Counted from the first letter of the stretch, positions 1 through 7,116 are shown. The stretch: 64,000 nt of DNA from CAZXDL01 sp964639505 (GCA_964639505.1 CAZXDL010000004.1:1-64000), one strand, 5' to 3'. The notes: generated by a model not told the origin, from the sequence alone. Made by a program: numbers and translations.

Positions 1-19
1 TAACGTTTTGAGCTAAATT

Positions 20-64
20 AAAAGACCCAACGCACCTCTTATATGTCTTTAGGTGGATGGGTCT
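20..64 (-). terminator. Probable terminator after tRNA-Ser(CGA)
   Basis: Read on the minus strand, a bulged hairpin pairs AGACCCA (58-64) with TGGGTCT (23-29), with an inner CACCT/AGGTG pairing (51-55 with 33-37), and is followed by a T run. It lies just downstream of the minus-strand tRNA-Ser, where a terminator is expected. Confidence 0.55.
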
Positions 65-81
65 CTTTGGAACTATATCTT

Positions 82-171
<90 letters not shown>

Positions 172-194
172 AGAATTTACATTATATATTAGTG

Positions 195-238
195 TTGACA
201 GTACTATACCGCATGTAGTATACTCCATGTAGTATACT
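195..238 (+). promoter_or_regulatory. Promoter with repeated palindromic operator for the PadR-like gene
   Basis: A TTGACA box (195-200) is separated by 18 bases from TATACT (219-224). The 13-mer CATGTAGTATACT occurs twice in direct order (212-224 and 226-238), each containing the palindrome AGTATACT; the first copy covers the -10 box. This is a plausible site for autorepression by the adjacent PadR-like protein. That regulatory role is inference. Confidence 0.6.
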
Positions 239-267
239 AGTTGTATGCTAATTAGTTTAAGGGACTT

Positions 268-639
268 ATGCCAGACTTAGATGACTACGAGGAGAAGCTT
301 CTAGCTGGGTGGGAAGAGGTGCACCACAAAAGTCAGTTGAGTTTGTGGATATTACTTGCGCTTAAGGATGGCGCTAAATATATGGCCAGCATTAAAGAAT
401 TTATTTCTGATTCTACCAACCAGCTAATTCAACCTGACGATAAAAGCGTTTACCGCGCGTTGCGGCGTTTTCGCGATTCTGATCTGGTAACTTATGAGTT
501 GCAGCCTAGCTCAGGTGGACCAGATTTAAAAATTTACCGACTGACCGAAACCGGCACAAAAGTGCTAAAATCATTTCTAGAACGCAATATAACCGAAATT
601 TTTTATCAACCAAGAAATCGTAAACTTATAGAAGGATGA
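268..639 (+). CDS. PadR-like winged-helix transcriptional regulator
   Basis: This 123-aa protein has the layout of a short PadR-family regulator. A helix around residues 22-34 (SLWILLALKDG) leads into a region with DDKSVYRALRRF (about 57-68), which fits the recognition helix, then a wing with YELQPSSGG and YRLTETG. A final helix (about 96-106) could dimerise. PadR proteins usually repress small operons and their own gene. The downstream membrane protein gene starts 4 bases after the stop and is the likely co-transcribed target. The inducer cannot be told from the sequence. Confidence 0.75.
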   Translation: MPDLDDYEEKLLAGWEEVHHKSQLSLWILLALKDGAKYMASIKEFISDSTNQLIQPDDKSVYRALRRFRDSDLVTYELQPSSGGPDLKIYRLTETGTKVLKSFLERNITEIFYQPRNRKLIEG

Positions 640-643
640 AATA

Positions 644-1624
644 ATGCAGCCCTCTGCTCAACCAATCGCCCAACCAGCCCCTCCAACAGCAGCCCAACCT
701 GAGCCGCAAGTCGGACGTATCCGTCGCGGCTGGCTTCTCACCAAGAGTTCGTGGCATGTACTGCGCTTAGATAAAGAATTAACCGCGCTGCCTTTTATCA
801 GCTTTTTTGTTGCACTAATAGGCCTAATCCCAATTGGACTGATCGTTTGGAAGACCACTACAATTATTGATTCGTCCACGCGAGCAATACCCACAAACGA
901 TCCGATTTATCAGACAAGCCTACAGCCTTGGGAACAGTTTTTGCTCGCCTTCTTGGCTTACTTCATTACAACTTTAGTGGCCAACTTCTTTGGGGGGGCA
1001 GTTATTTATGGCGCGACTCAAAGATTCCGGGGAGGTGACCCGACTCTTAGCACTAGTATTGCCGGCGCTAGGCGCAAAATTAGCCCATTAATCCTATTTA
1101 GCCTGATGATGACTACTGTGGGCCTATTCTTCCAATTCCTTGAAGACCGTCTGCCGTTTGCTGGCGCCCTAGCAGCTAGGCTGTTTGACGCCGCGTGGAC
1201 TATAGCCAATATCTTCGCAGTCCCCGTGATTGTATTGAGTGACAAAAACGTACAGCCACTGGAAGCAACCAAGCAATCCGTTCAGGTTATAAAGAAAGTC
1301 TGGGGTGAAGGTATAGTCGCCAACATCGGCATCGGATTTATCGCGTTATTCAGTTATATAGTTTATGTTTTGGTGTTTGTGCTGGCCGGTACCGCCGCTT
1401 ATGGTCTCGGCGGCAGTGGCGAAAACTTCGCACCACTAGCCATAGTCACCGGTTTAGGCCTTATCGGTTTAGTCGGATTAATCCTCGTATTTACCACTCT
1501 TAGCTCTATAGCAAAGGCGGCTTTATATCATTACGCGATTACTGGCACCGCCCCTGGTCCATATGATAAGGATTTACTCCGCACCAGCATGACACCCAAA
1601 AAAGCCCGCAAAGTTTTCGGCTAG
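644..1624 (+). CDS. Multi-pass membrane protein, DUF6159-like
   Basis: This 326-aa protein starts with a Pro/Ala/Gln-rich cytoplasmic tail (residues 1-25), followed by RRGWLLTKSSWHVLRLDKEL and about six hydrophobic segments. The stretch SWxxLRxDKEL just before the first membrane helix resembles the DUF6159 family, whose function is unknown. Two helices around residues 225-285 are Gly-rich. It directly follows the PadR-like gene and probably forms an operon with it, so the regulator may control its level in the membrane. A transport or stress role would be guesswork. Confidence 0.6.
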   Translation: MQPSAQPIAQPAPPTAAQPEPQVGRIRRGWLLTKSSWHVLRLDKELTALPFISFFVALIGLIPIGLIVWKTTTIIDSSTRAIPTNDPIYQTSLQPWEQFLLAFLAYFITTLVANFFGGAVIYGATQRFRGGDPTLSTSIAGARRKISPLILFSLMMTTVGLFFQFLEDRLPFAGALAARLFDAAWTIANIFAVPVIVLSDKNVQPLEATKQSVQVIKKVWGEGIVANIGIGFIALFSYIVYVLVFVLAGTAAYGLGGSGENFAPLAIVTGLGLIGLVGLILVFTTLSSIAKAALYHYAITGTAPGPYDKDLLRTSMTPKKARKVFG

Positions 1625-1677
1625 ATCAGGACACTAGCTATTTCGGCTGAAAGGTGATAGAATTACCCCTGTTGCGC

Positions 1678-1754
1678 GCACCCGTAGCTCAGCTGGATAG
1701 AGCGTTGGCTTGCGGAGCCAAAGGTCGTAGGTTCGAATCCTGCCGGGTGTACCA
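1678..1754 (+). tRNA. tRNA-Arg (anticodon GCG)
   Basis: The acceptor stem GCACCCG pairs with CGGGTGT, followed by discriminator A and an encoded CCA. The anticodon stem TTGGC/GCCAA encloses loop TTGCGGA, giving anticodon GCG. The D-loop has A20, an arginine identity element. Most bacteria use ACG (modified to ICG) for this box, so GCG is unusual. Confidence 0.93.
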
Positions 1755-1757
1755 ATA

Positions 1758-1786
1758 TTGACTTTTCATCACATTTATGATAGTAT
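1758..1786 (+). promoter_or_regulatory. Promoter for the first gene after tRNA-Arg
   Basis: TTGACT (1758-1763) and TAGTAT (1781-1786) are 17 bases apart. The -10 box ends 7 bases before an ATG at 1794, so the transcript probably starts at or next to the start codon. Confidence 0.6.
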
Positions 1787-1793
1787 TTGTGTT

Positions 1794-2291
1794 ATGTCCG
1801 GCGAACAAATAGTTAAACAAGAAACAGGCAAACAACTCCTTGACGTTGTAGCCGCTTTGTGTCCCGATGGACGGAGAGTGGATGTTATTGGTGGCAACCC
1901 CGAGAGAGCTACCGACGACTTCGCTTATCACTATGCGGTATATGGCCTTGAGGATGAAACTGGCAGATCTACAGGAGCCTACAATATTAGCGACCTACAC
2001 AGAGAAGATATACCACTTACAGTTGACCTCGATGGAACTGCTGTACGCAAAAAGCATGTCGGCCGTCGTATTTATTCTAAACCTGCAGACGACTTCGAGC
2101 TCAATTTCACACTGAGAGACTTGCAGGGTGGAAAAGTTGTAGCTGACAACATGGTAATAGTCGACACTGCCACTCCTCATGCAAGGCGCGACGGACTACC
2201 CGAATTGAAAAGAGTATACAAAAGAAAGAGTATCCGTTACCTAGGCCACAAACTGTCCAAAGCCGCCTCGGCAATATTAATTGAAAGTTAG
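1794..2291 (+). CDS. Unknown protein, 165 aa
   Basis: I do not recognise this protein. The ATG at 1794 is preferred over the upstream in-frame TTG at 1758, because that TTG lies inside the -35 box. The protein begins MSGEQIVKQETGK, has no signal peptide or membrane helix, is mixed acidic and basic, and ends in a strongly basic region (KRVYKRKSIRYLGHKL) that could bind nucleic acid or membrane. It is the first gene between tRNA-Arg and the first copy of the ~41-bp repeat. The position after a tRNA and the lack of known relatives fit accessory DNA. Confidence 0.6.
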   Translation: MSGEQIVKQETGKQLLDVVAALCPDGRRVDVIGGNPERATDDFAYHYAVYGLEDETGRSTGAYNISDLHREDIPLTVDLDGTAVRKKHVGRRIYSKPADDFELNFTLRDLQGGKVVADNMVIVDTATPHARRDGLPELKRVYKRKSIRYLGHKLSKAASAILIES

Positions 2292-2322
2292 CCTTGGGTG
2301 ATACTCAACCGACAACGACAAG

Positions 2323-2363
2323 GTTTGAAAGTCCGAGCAGCGCCGTACCACGCTTATGTTTAA
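2323..2363 (+). repeat. Intergenic repeat, copy 1
   Basis: Copy of a ~41-bp repeat that begins with TTTGAAAGTC and ends in GTACCACGCTTATG. It lies after the gene at 1794-2291 and is directly followed by a terminator hairpin. It is one base shorter in the middle than the other copies. Confidence 0.85.
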
Positions 2364-2383
2364 AGAGCCAGGAGGCTCTTTTT
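2362..2383 (+). terminator. Rho-independent terminator
   Basis: AAAGAGCC and GGCTCTTT form an 8-bp stem around loop AGGA, followed by further T residues. It overlaps the end of repeat copy 1 and would end transcripts entering from the left. Confidence 0.8.
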
Positions 2384-2401
2384 GTTTGATATTATTAAGT
2401 C

Positions 2402-2671
2402 GTGAAAACTAAACGATTAAAGATCTTCTTATTTTTGATAATAGGCCCTTTTCTTGCATACCAAACCGTATATTATCTCGAATTTATGAAGAGTTCTTCA
2501 AAATCTGAGCTAGTAAGTTACCTTGGACTTTCTGGAGCTAGCGCAGGCTTATTGGTACCTCTTTTATTTCTAATTAGTTTAGACTTATTCTGGGTTGTAT
2601 TTGCAATACTTTGGCTAGTAAGGAAAAAAATGCATATCAAAAGCGACAACAATACACTTTATTTACCATGA
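2402..2671 (+). CDS. Small membrane protein of unknown function
   Basis: This 89-aa protein starts at a GTG. It has a hydrophobic segment at residues 8-25 and a second at about 45-73, with a basic end (VRKKMHIK). Most of it is membrane-embedded. It resembles no family I can name. It is the only gene between repeat copies 1 and 2 and has no good Shine-Dalgarno site. The GTG start and small size make it a moderate-confidence call. Confidence 0.5.
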   Translation: MKTKRLKIFLFLIIGPFLAYQTVYYLEFMKSSSKSELVSYLGLSGASAGLLVPLLFLISLDLFWVVFAILWLVRKKMHIKSDNNTLYLP

Positions 2672-2688
2672 CATCAAGTATAGCCAAA

Positions 2689-2730
2689 GTTTGAAAGTCG
2701 GGTCAGAGCCTGTACTACGCTTATGCTTAA
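2689..2730 (+). repeat. Intergenic repeat, copy 2
   Basis: This copy starts TTTGAAAGTC and ends TACGCTTATGCTTAA. It sits between two convergent genes (2402-2671 plus, 2734-3297 minus), so it cannot be the promoter of either flanking gene. Confidence 0.85.
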
Positions 2731-2733
2731 TTA

Positions 2734-3297
2734 TTAGCGAGGATCAATCAAGCCGTGCCTCATTAAAAAAACTCTGGCCTTACGCTTTAGGCGAGGCACC
2801 TTTAGTACAGATTCTTGTTTTCTGACAACAAAGATACCCAACGCACCAGCGAATTTTTCCACCAATTTTTTATCTGCAACGTCTACCCCATTACCCTCTG
2901 CATACCAACGCACCGTATCACTTATCCAGGTTACGTACTCATCATCTGCTTTATGGGGATTTAGTTTAATCTGTCGAGCTATAGTTGTCTTTCGCTCTGT
3001 AAAAGTCACCTCGCTAACCGGATCTGTAAAAACCTGTCCAGACTCCACCCTTAAACCTAGTAATGCTTCTTCATCAGGGACTTCGTAATTTACATTAACC
3101 TGCATTGGTTCTTGGTCAACTCTTGATACGTTCACGCTGTGCCGGCTACTTTTTACCCGTAACCTAGTGTATCCATCTGTTTCTGTAGCATTTATTTGGA
3201 TTATGTCATCAAGTACTGGTGCTCGTAGAGTTACAGTACCTCGATGCAGGGCATCTAATTCAGGCGAGAAGAAACCATACTCTTCAAATTCACTCAT
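2734..3297 (-). CDS. Unknown soluble protein, 187 aa
   Basis: I do not recognise this protein. It has no signal peptide or membrane helix. The first 110 residues alternate short hydrophobic and charged stretches, as in a beta-rich fold, and the last 90 look helical and end basic (RLKRKARVFLMRHGL). It is the only gene between repeat copies 2 and 3 and is on the opposite strand from its neighbours, while the repeats keep one direction. This is the pattern expected if repeats and genes moved as units. Confidence 0.6.
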   Translation of the reverse strand: MSEFEEYGFFSPELDALHRGTVTLRAPVLDDIIQINATETDGYTRLRVKSSRHSVNVSRVDQEPMQVNVNYEVPDEEALLGLRVESGQVFTDPVSEVTFTERKTTIARQIKLNPHKADDEYVTWISDTVRWYAEGNGVDVADKKLVEKFAGALGIFVVRKQESVLKVPRLKRKARVFLMRHGLIDPR

Positions 3298-3356
3298 TTG
3301 TATTATTATATCATTTATTATACTTTATTACAATTAGCGGAGCCCCGTTTACAAAA

Positions 3357-3395
3357 TTTGAAAGTCAGACCAGAGCCTGTACCACGCTTATGCTT
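3357..3395 (+). repeat. Intergenic repeat, copy 3
   Basis: This copy runs from TTTGAAAGTC to CCACGCTTATGCTT. It lies at the 5' end of the minus-strand gene 2734-3297 and upstream of the plus-strand gene at 3446, in the same direction as the other copies. Confidence 0.85.
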
Positions 3396-3445
3396 GCAAA
3401 AATAACTCCTATGTTGTTACATGATTTTGAATAAGGAGCACCTGA

Positions 3446-3811
3446 ATGGCAGAAATTTTAGCTTTTTCATTTCATATAGACGGCATTGAGATTGGACGAA
3501 GAAAAGTTGATCGATTTAAGCCACCTCTATACGAAACTGTAGAAGATTACAGACGAATGCTTGAAACTCATCAACGAGAACTAGGCAAATTGAGCACAGA
3601 AGGTGAAGTGCATGTTGATAAGTTAGTCAAAAGAGACGTGGGTTCTCTTGCGGGTGATGGTACTGAGCTTGTTAGAGAACGGTTTTATCCACCCCCACAT
3701 TCTCCTTTAAATCTTAGGATGCTCGAAGTTACTAACGGCGAAAGAATTGCACAAGTTCCTGGCAAAAATGGCGAAATGCTAGAGTTCCACTTCCCAGAGC
3801 GACCACTTTAA
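3446..3811 (+). CDS. Unknown soluble protein, 121 aa
   Basis: The ATG follows a good Shine-Dalgarno site (AAGGAG, about 3431-3436), unlike several neighbours. The 121-aa product is hydrophilic, with a short beta-like start (AEILAFSFHIDGIEIG), a charged helix around residues 32-50 and a C-terminal beta-like part. No family is recognised. It is the single gene between repeat copies 3 and 4. Its use of a ribosome binding site where neighbours look leaderless fits a mixed origin of the genes in this array. Confidence 0.6.
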   Translation: MAEILAFSFHIDGIEIGRRKVDRFKPPLYETVEDYRRMLETHQRELGKLSTEGEVHVDKLVKRDVGSLAGDGTELVRERFYPPPHSPLNLRMLEVTNGERIAQVPGKNGEMLEFHFPERPL

Positions 3812-3835
3812 GATTATTCAAGTATTCCAGACATA

Positions 3836-3877
3836 GTTTGAAAGTCGGACCAGAGTCTGTACCACGCTTATGCTTAA
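3836..3877 (+). repeat. Intergenic repeat, copy 4
   Basis: This copy begins GTTTGAAAGTCGGACC and ends TTATGCTTAA. Its CACGCT (3863-3868) stands 17 bases before a TATAGT box (3886-3891) of the next gene, so this copy may supply a -35 element. Confidence 0.85.
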
Positions 3878-3891
3878 TCTTTTGATATAGT
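3863..3891 (+). promoter_or_regulatory. Promoter partly inside repeat copy 4
   Basis: CACGCT (3863-3868), a 17-base spacer and TATAGT (3886-3891), followed after six bases by the ATG at 3898. The -35 match is weak, the -10 match good. Confidence 0.45.
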
Positions 3892-3897
3892 GACAAT

Positions 3898-4254
3898 ATG
3901 CCTAAAAAGCCAGTCTCAGTTAGCCCATGGAACTACTTTTTTATAGGCTCACTGGTTCTAATAATTATAATTTGCTTCAATTTGTTGGATTTAAAAGCAA
4001 ACTATGGCTTTTATGATTGGTTTTTTATTCCTGCTATATTACTAAACTCACTTGCAATTTTTAAGATATTGTCACAAAAGAAAGCAAATTTAGCCTTAGT
4101 AATCGTCTGCACGCTCTTTTTGCCCTTATTGTTGATTGCATACCCTACAATTATGAACCGATATGACTATTATTGTGCAGAGCATCGACCGGGCAGTTTC
4201 TACTACAACCCTCAAAAGGGCAAAGCTCTAATACCTTGCAGAAGCCAATACTAA
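3898..4254 (+). CDS. Small membrane protein of unknown function
   Basis: This 118-aa protein has three predicted membrane segments (about residues 12-29, 39-57 and 63-83) and a C-terminal tail with two cysteines (YYCAEHRPGSF and IPCRSQY). Those cysteines could pair if the tail is outside the cell. No family is recognised. The ATG is six bases from a -10 box, so the mRNA is probably leaderless. It is the only gene between repeat copies 4 and 5. Confidence 0.6.
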   Translation: MPKKPVSVSPWNYFFIGSLVLIIIICFNLLDLKANYGFYDWFFIPAILLNSLAIFKILSQKKANLALVIVCTLFLPLLLIAYPTIMNRYDYYCAEHRPGSFYYNPQKGKALIPCRSQY

Positions 4255-4286
4255 TAGCTTCCCATTTCAGTAACAATAAGTCTAAA

Positions 4287-4328
4287 GTTTGAAAGTCCGA
4301 CCAGAGCCTTAAGCACGATTCTGCTAAG
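4287..4328 (+). repeat. Intergenic repeat, copy 5 (diverged end)
   Basis: The first 30 bases match the other copies closely (GTTTGAAAGTCCGACCAGAG). The 3' part is changed (CACGATTCTGCTAAG). It lies between convergent genes, so it is not a promoter for either of them. Confidence 0.8.
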
Positions 4329-4370
4329 TTTTTGTTACTATTAAAAAGATGATAAAAAGCAAAAAACTGC

Positions 4371-5105
4371 TTATTTCTTAAGCTGAAGAGAATCTGGAAC
4401 TTGAATGCTGTTCACTGAAGCGCCGGTAGCAGCTCCATCAACTGCCTGACTCATAAAGATGTCAACATCTTTGAGGCGATCTGCTGTCAGGACTCGATCG
4501 GCTGGCATTTCAGAATCGGCACTCATCTCAGCGACTATATATGGGCCGCTTTGAGTCTCTGCACCCCAGTCATCACCGGCTTCAACAGTTTCGCCGACCA
4601 GTGCAGGATTATCTGGTTCACGACCCAAATCATAAATGGCGGCAGAATGACCATTTTTTATGCCACTTGAGCCTTTAGAGATTTCAGCATCAACATAGGC
4701 TGGATGGCTTTGATCAAGCTCGCCTTTGTTATTAAGCTGTTCGTTTATGATGAATTTGTAGACACCAGAACCATCTCTAGCAGCGATAATTCTTACTACC
4801 TGAGCTCTATTGGGATCCTCAGAATTAGGTATGTGATATGGCTGTCCAGTCGCCTTATCAATTCTCGTTTGACGTGAAGTTTTGTCTTCAATCGGAAAGT
4901 CTTTTATGTCCGCTTTGACCGCTGCAAGTTCAGCATCGGTAACTGGGATTCGAGCTATCTTGCCAGCATATTGCGCCGCTAGGGCAGCTGCAGTCTTTGA
5001 ATCGACTGGTTTTTCGGATCCTTCAGCAATGGCTAAACCACCACCGACGGCTGCTAGGCCTGCTGTGAGAATTGCTGCGTTTCTGATGTTTTTATTTTTT
5101 GACAT
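4371..5105 (-). CDS. Predicted exported protein of unknown function, 244 aa
   Basis: The N-terminus has basic residues (MSKNKNIR) and a short Ala/Gly-rich hydrophobic segment (about 10-26) that could be a signal peptide or anchor. The rest is hydrophilic and acidic, with no cysteine and no motif I recognise. The pattern fits a secreted or surface-bound protein. It faces the plus-strand genes on its left and is divergent from the KOW gene on its right. No full repeat copy follows it. Confidence 0.6.
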   Translation of the reverse strand: MSKNKNIRNAAILTAGLAAVGGGLAIAEGSEKPVDSKTAAALAAQYAGKIARIPVTDAELAAVKADIKDFPIEDKTSRQTRIDKATGQPYHIPNSEDPNRAQVVRIIAARDGSGVYKFIINEQLNNKGELDQSHPAYVDAEISKGSSGIKNGHSAAIYDLGREPDNPALVGETVEAGDDWGAETQSGPYIVAEMSADSEMPADRVLTADRLKDVDIFMSQAVDGAATGASVNSIQVPDSLQLKK

Positions 5106-5187
5106 GAGTTATATTATACACATTTATTGATAAATGTCAATACAAACACGCTTTGTGTGCGTTTGGCCGAAGAAAATTTTTGCATGC

Positions 5188-5193
5188 TAAAAT
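5188..5193 (+). promoter_or_regulatory. -10 box for the KOW-domain gene
   Basis: TAAAAT lies six bases before the ATG at 5200; a -35-like TTGGCC (5163-5168) is 19 bases upstream. No Shine-Dalgarno site fits between them, so the mRNA is probably leaderless. Confidence 0.45.
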
Positions 5194-5199
5194 ATTTTT

Positions 5200-5394
5200 A
5201 TGGCCACCCAAGATGACAAGAAACAATTAAATAATGGCGATCAATGCACGGTTATTGGGGGCAGCCATGTCGGCAAATCCGGAACAGTATCAGATATAAA
5301 CACCAGTAAGACTGGTGCCGTGACGATTACAGTAACTCAAAATAATGGCGTTCGCTTCAAGACCCTTGCTAAAAACGTCGCCATAAAGCCTTAA
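5200..5394 (+). CDS. Small KOW-motif protein
   Basis: This 64-aa protein is almost entirely one KOW-type domain: GDQCTVIGGSHVGKSGTVSDI (about residues 13-33) has the GxHxGKxGxV core found in ribosomal protein L24 and NusG, followed by a strand and NNGVRFKTLAKNVAI. KOW domains bind RNA or ribosomal proteins. It is far too short for L24 and is not in a ribosomal operon, so it is a free-standing KOW protein of unknown target. Confidence 0.7.
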   Translation: MATQDDKKQLNNGDQCTVIGGSHVGKSGTVSDINTSKTGAVTITVTQNNGVRFKTLAKNVAIKP

Positions 5395-5415
5395 ACAGGG
5401 GCAGGAAGTCTACTG

Positions 5416-5970
5416 CTACTGAACGGTGGATTGGACGCTATGCTTACTATCCCAGCATTGCTTACCTTTAAAGGCAGCTCGTGCCCCTGCAGTGTCGAAT
5501 TCTGCGCATTCCCACGCACCCGAAGTATACGAAAAATATATCCAAGTTTTTCCGCCATCTGTTGAATAGAAATAAGCTCTGCCTGGCCCATTGATCACTA
5601 AAGTTGCTGTTGTATAGCCCGAGGTCTGGCTTTGTTCAATAACCGGAGTTCCCGTGTATTCGAAAGTATCAGGTTGCCCAGATTTTTTCACAGCATCGTG
5701 ATACGCGGCATATGGCGTTTGATCTACATGCTGGGTTGTTGAGTCTGCTGTGCTTGTCGTGTTCTGCTTATTTTCTGAAGGAGTTGTTTGATTCTGTTCA
5801 GGGTTTTTTATTTTCGTGTCATCGGATGCATTGCTTACTTGGGTAGAGTCTACTTTTTTATCCGAAGATTGCTTTATTCTATACCCAACTCCAAGAACAG
5901 CCACGAGTACAACAACTACAGCAATAATGACCCATAGGTGCGCAAATCCCTGATTTTTCATTTTTTTCAT
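5416..5970 (-). CDS. Membrane-anchored exported protein with pilin-like N-terminus
   Basis: The N-terminus (MKKMKNQGFAHLWVIIAVVVVL) has a GF followed by a long hydrophobic helix (about residues 12-30), as in type IV pilin-like proteins of Saccharibacteria. It lacks a glutamate at position +5, so processing by a prepilin peptidase is uncertain. A Ser/Thr/Gln-rich linker (35-85) leads to a C-terminal domain of about 95 residues with two cysteines (WECAEF, KQCWD) that may form a disulfide. It is likely an anchored surface protein. The 3' end lies 22 bases from the KOW gene, in convergent orientation. Confidence 0.6.
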   Translation of the reverse strand: MKKMKNQGFAHLWVIIAVVVVLVAVLGVGYRIKQSSDKKVDSTQVSNASDDTKIKNPEQNQTTPSENKQNTTSTADSTTQHVDQTPYAAYHDAVKKSGQPDTFEYTGTPVIEQSQTSGYTTATLVINGPGRAYFYSTDGGKTWIYFSYTSGAWECAEFDTAGARAAFKGKQCWDSKHSVQSTVQ

Positions 5971-6019
5971 AATTATTTTAAGGATATTATGGCTGGCAAT
6001 TACTACTTACAAAGCTAGT

Positions 6020-6037
6020 GTACCACGCTTATGTTTA
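6020..6037 (+). repeat. Partial copy of the intergenic repeat (3' half only)
   Basis: GTACCACGCTTATGTTTA matches the last 18 bases of the ~41-bp repeat; the TTTGAAAGTC half is absent. Its CACGCT lies 17 bases upstream of TATGAT (6047-6052), the -10 box of the following gene. Confidence 0.6.
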
Positions 6038-6058
6038 CTGTTTTGGTATGATAACTCC

Positions 6059-6337
6059 ATGAGGTACCCAAATAATGATTTATGGAGCGTACGCCAAATT
6101 GAATTCCTGAGAGATGCTCTAGAAGGCTACGACAACAAATCTGCTAAATACTACCCGGGCAAAAGCCTGTCACTAAATATCCCAGAAATCGCGATTTATA
6201 AGTACACAGGTGTACTTTATTTTCCGGACGAAGACAGGACTATTATATTTGAACACGGTGAAGGGTTTGGTATGAAGGAAAAAGAAATTCTCGACTACCT
6301 AAACGAGAAAAACATCCAGACAGAAATCATCAGGTAG
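6059..6337 (+). CDS. Unknown small soluble protein, 92 aa
   Basis: I do not recognise this 92-aa protein. It is hydrophilic, without signal or membrane segments. It has an aromatic-rich start (RYPNNDLWSVRQIEFL), a central beta-like region (IAIYKYTGVLYFPDEDRTIIFEHGEGFG) and a final charged helix (KEKEILDYLNEKN). The start is supported by a TATGAT box ending six bases before the ATG, which implies a leaderless mRNA, and by the partial repeat acting as a possible -35 region. Confidence 0.6.
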   Translation: MRYPNNDLWSVRQIEFLRDALEGYDNKSAKYYPGKSLSLNIPEIAIYKYTGVLYFPDEDRTIIFEHGEGFGMKEKEILDYLNEKNIQTEIIR

Positions 6338-6384
6338 TTAGAGCGTTCATTCAACTCATAGTAGGTATCGCCTATAATTGTTGT

Positions 6385-6528
6385 ATGGGTCATACGAAGC
6401 CTAAACTGAAAAATGTATTTAACACAGCGGGTAAGATACTTTTTTGGGTACTAGTCATTTACATTGTATGGTTTGCTGTCGATCTCTTCTTTCTAATTAT
6501 CATCTCACCATTAATTACATCCGGCTAA
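6385..6528 (+). CDS. 47-aa single-pass membrane protein
   Basis: This ORF begins MGHTKPKLKNVFNTAG and continues into one long hydrophobic helix (about residues 18-43), ending SPLITSG. A TATAAT box (6373-6378) ends six bases before the ATG, with TTCAAC (6349-6354) 18 bases further up. The next gene starts four bases after its stop, suggesting a two-gene unit of small membrane proteins. Function unknown. Confidence 0.55.
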   Translation: MGHTKPKLKNVFNTAGKILFWVLVIYIVWFAVDLFFLIIISPLITSG

Positions 6529-6531
6529 CCG

Positions 6532-7068
6532 ATGAAACACCTTAAATTTCGTAAATTTTTTTCTGTAATAGGTTTAGGAGTAATTTTATTTGTAGTATTT
6601 TTCGTTTTGTATAATTCTTATCAATCGCACAAGGCAGCTAAACAAATAGAGCAGGAAACAATTGCCATCCGTGCACAGGAGAGTCTGCTTAATTTGCCGC
6701 CGCCTCAGCGCCGGATGGAGAAAAACACTGGTTGCACCTGGTCTGAAAAGCAAGACTGGGATACAGAAGGCTGCTATATCGCTGTCATGGACGTATATGA
6801 CCAAAAAGGTCCAAGTAGCGGCCTTGAGGAAAACATCATCGAAAAACTTAATAAAAACAGCTGGCAAAAACGGAACAGTGTCTTTTCTTGGGAGTCACTT
6901 GCCACGGACATGCACGGAGGCAATGTTGCTTATACTAAGCAAACATCCGAAGGCAAGTTTTGTGCCGGATATGACCATAGGTACTTCAGTGACGACATAG
7001 TAAACGGGCATCGAGCACTATATTTTTATATCCTAGGGCCATCTGATAAGAGCTGCAAAAACGGCTAG
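6532..7068 (+). CDS. Membrane-anchored exported protein of unknown function, 178 aa
   Basis: A single hydrophobic segment (residues 11-29) follows a basic start (MKHLKFRKFF), giving an N-terminal anchor or uncleaved signal. The exterior part has four cysteines (GCTW, GCYI, FCAG, KSCK), enough for two disulfides in an oxidising compartment. Aromatic residues are frequent. No domain is recognised. It follows the 47-aa membrane protein by three bases and may be co-transcribed with it. Confidence 0.6.
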   Translation: MKHLKFRKFFSVIGLGVILFVVFFVLYNSYQSHKAAKQIEQETIAIRAQESLLNLPPPQRRMEKNTGCTWSEKQDWDTEGCYIAVMDVYDQKGPSSGLEENIIEKLNKNSWQKRNSVFSWESLATDMHGGNVAYTKQTSEGKFCAGYDHRYFSDDIVNGHRALYFYILGPSDKSCKNG

Positions 7069-7080
7069 TTGGCCAGAGAC

Positions 7081-7109
7081 TTGTCAAAAAGCCACTTTTG
7101 TGGTATTTT
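7081..7109 (+). promoter_or_regulatory. Promoter of the HD hydrolase / Rel pair
   Basis: TTGTCA (7081-7086), a 17-base spacer and TATTTT (7104-7109). The -10 box ends seven bases before the ATG at 7117, so the transcript probably starts at the start codon. Confidence 0.6.
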
Positions 7110-7116
7110 TTACTTT

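Noticed and set aside
2321..2361. RNase P RNA fragment
   Set aside because: GAAAGTCCGAGC recalls the conserved 5' part of RNase P RNA, but the repeat is only ~41 bases and occurs five times without the rest of the molecule.
2323..4328. Classic integron attC sites
   Set aside because: No RYYYAAC/GTTRRRY core pair or strong imperfect hairpin is visible in the repeats, and no integrase gene is in the window. The resemblance is in layout only.
2323..4328. CRISPR array
   Set aside because: The repeats are 366-668 bases apart with genes between them. Spacers in CRISPR arrays are about 25-45 bases and carry no genes.
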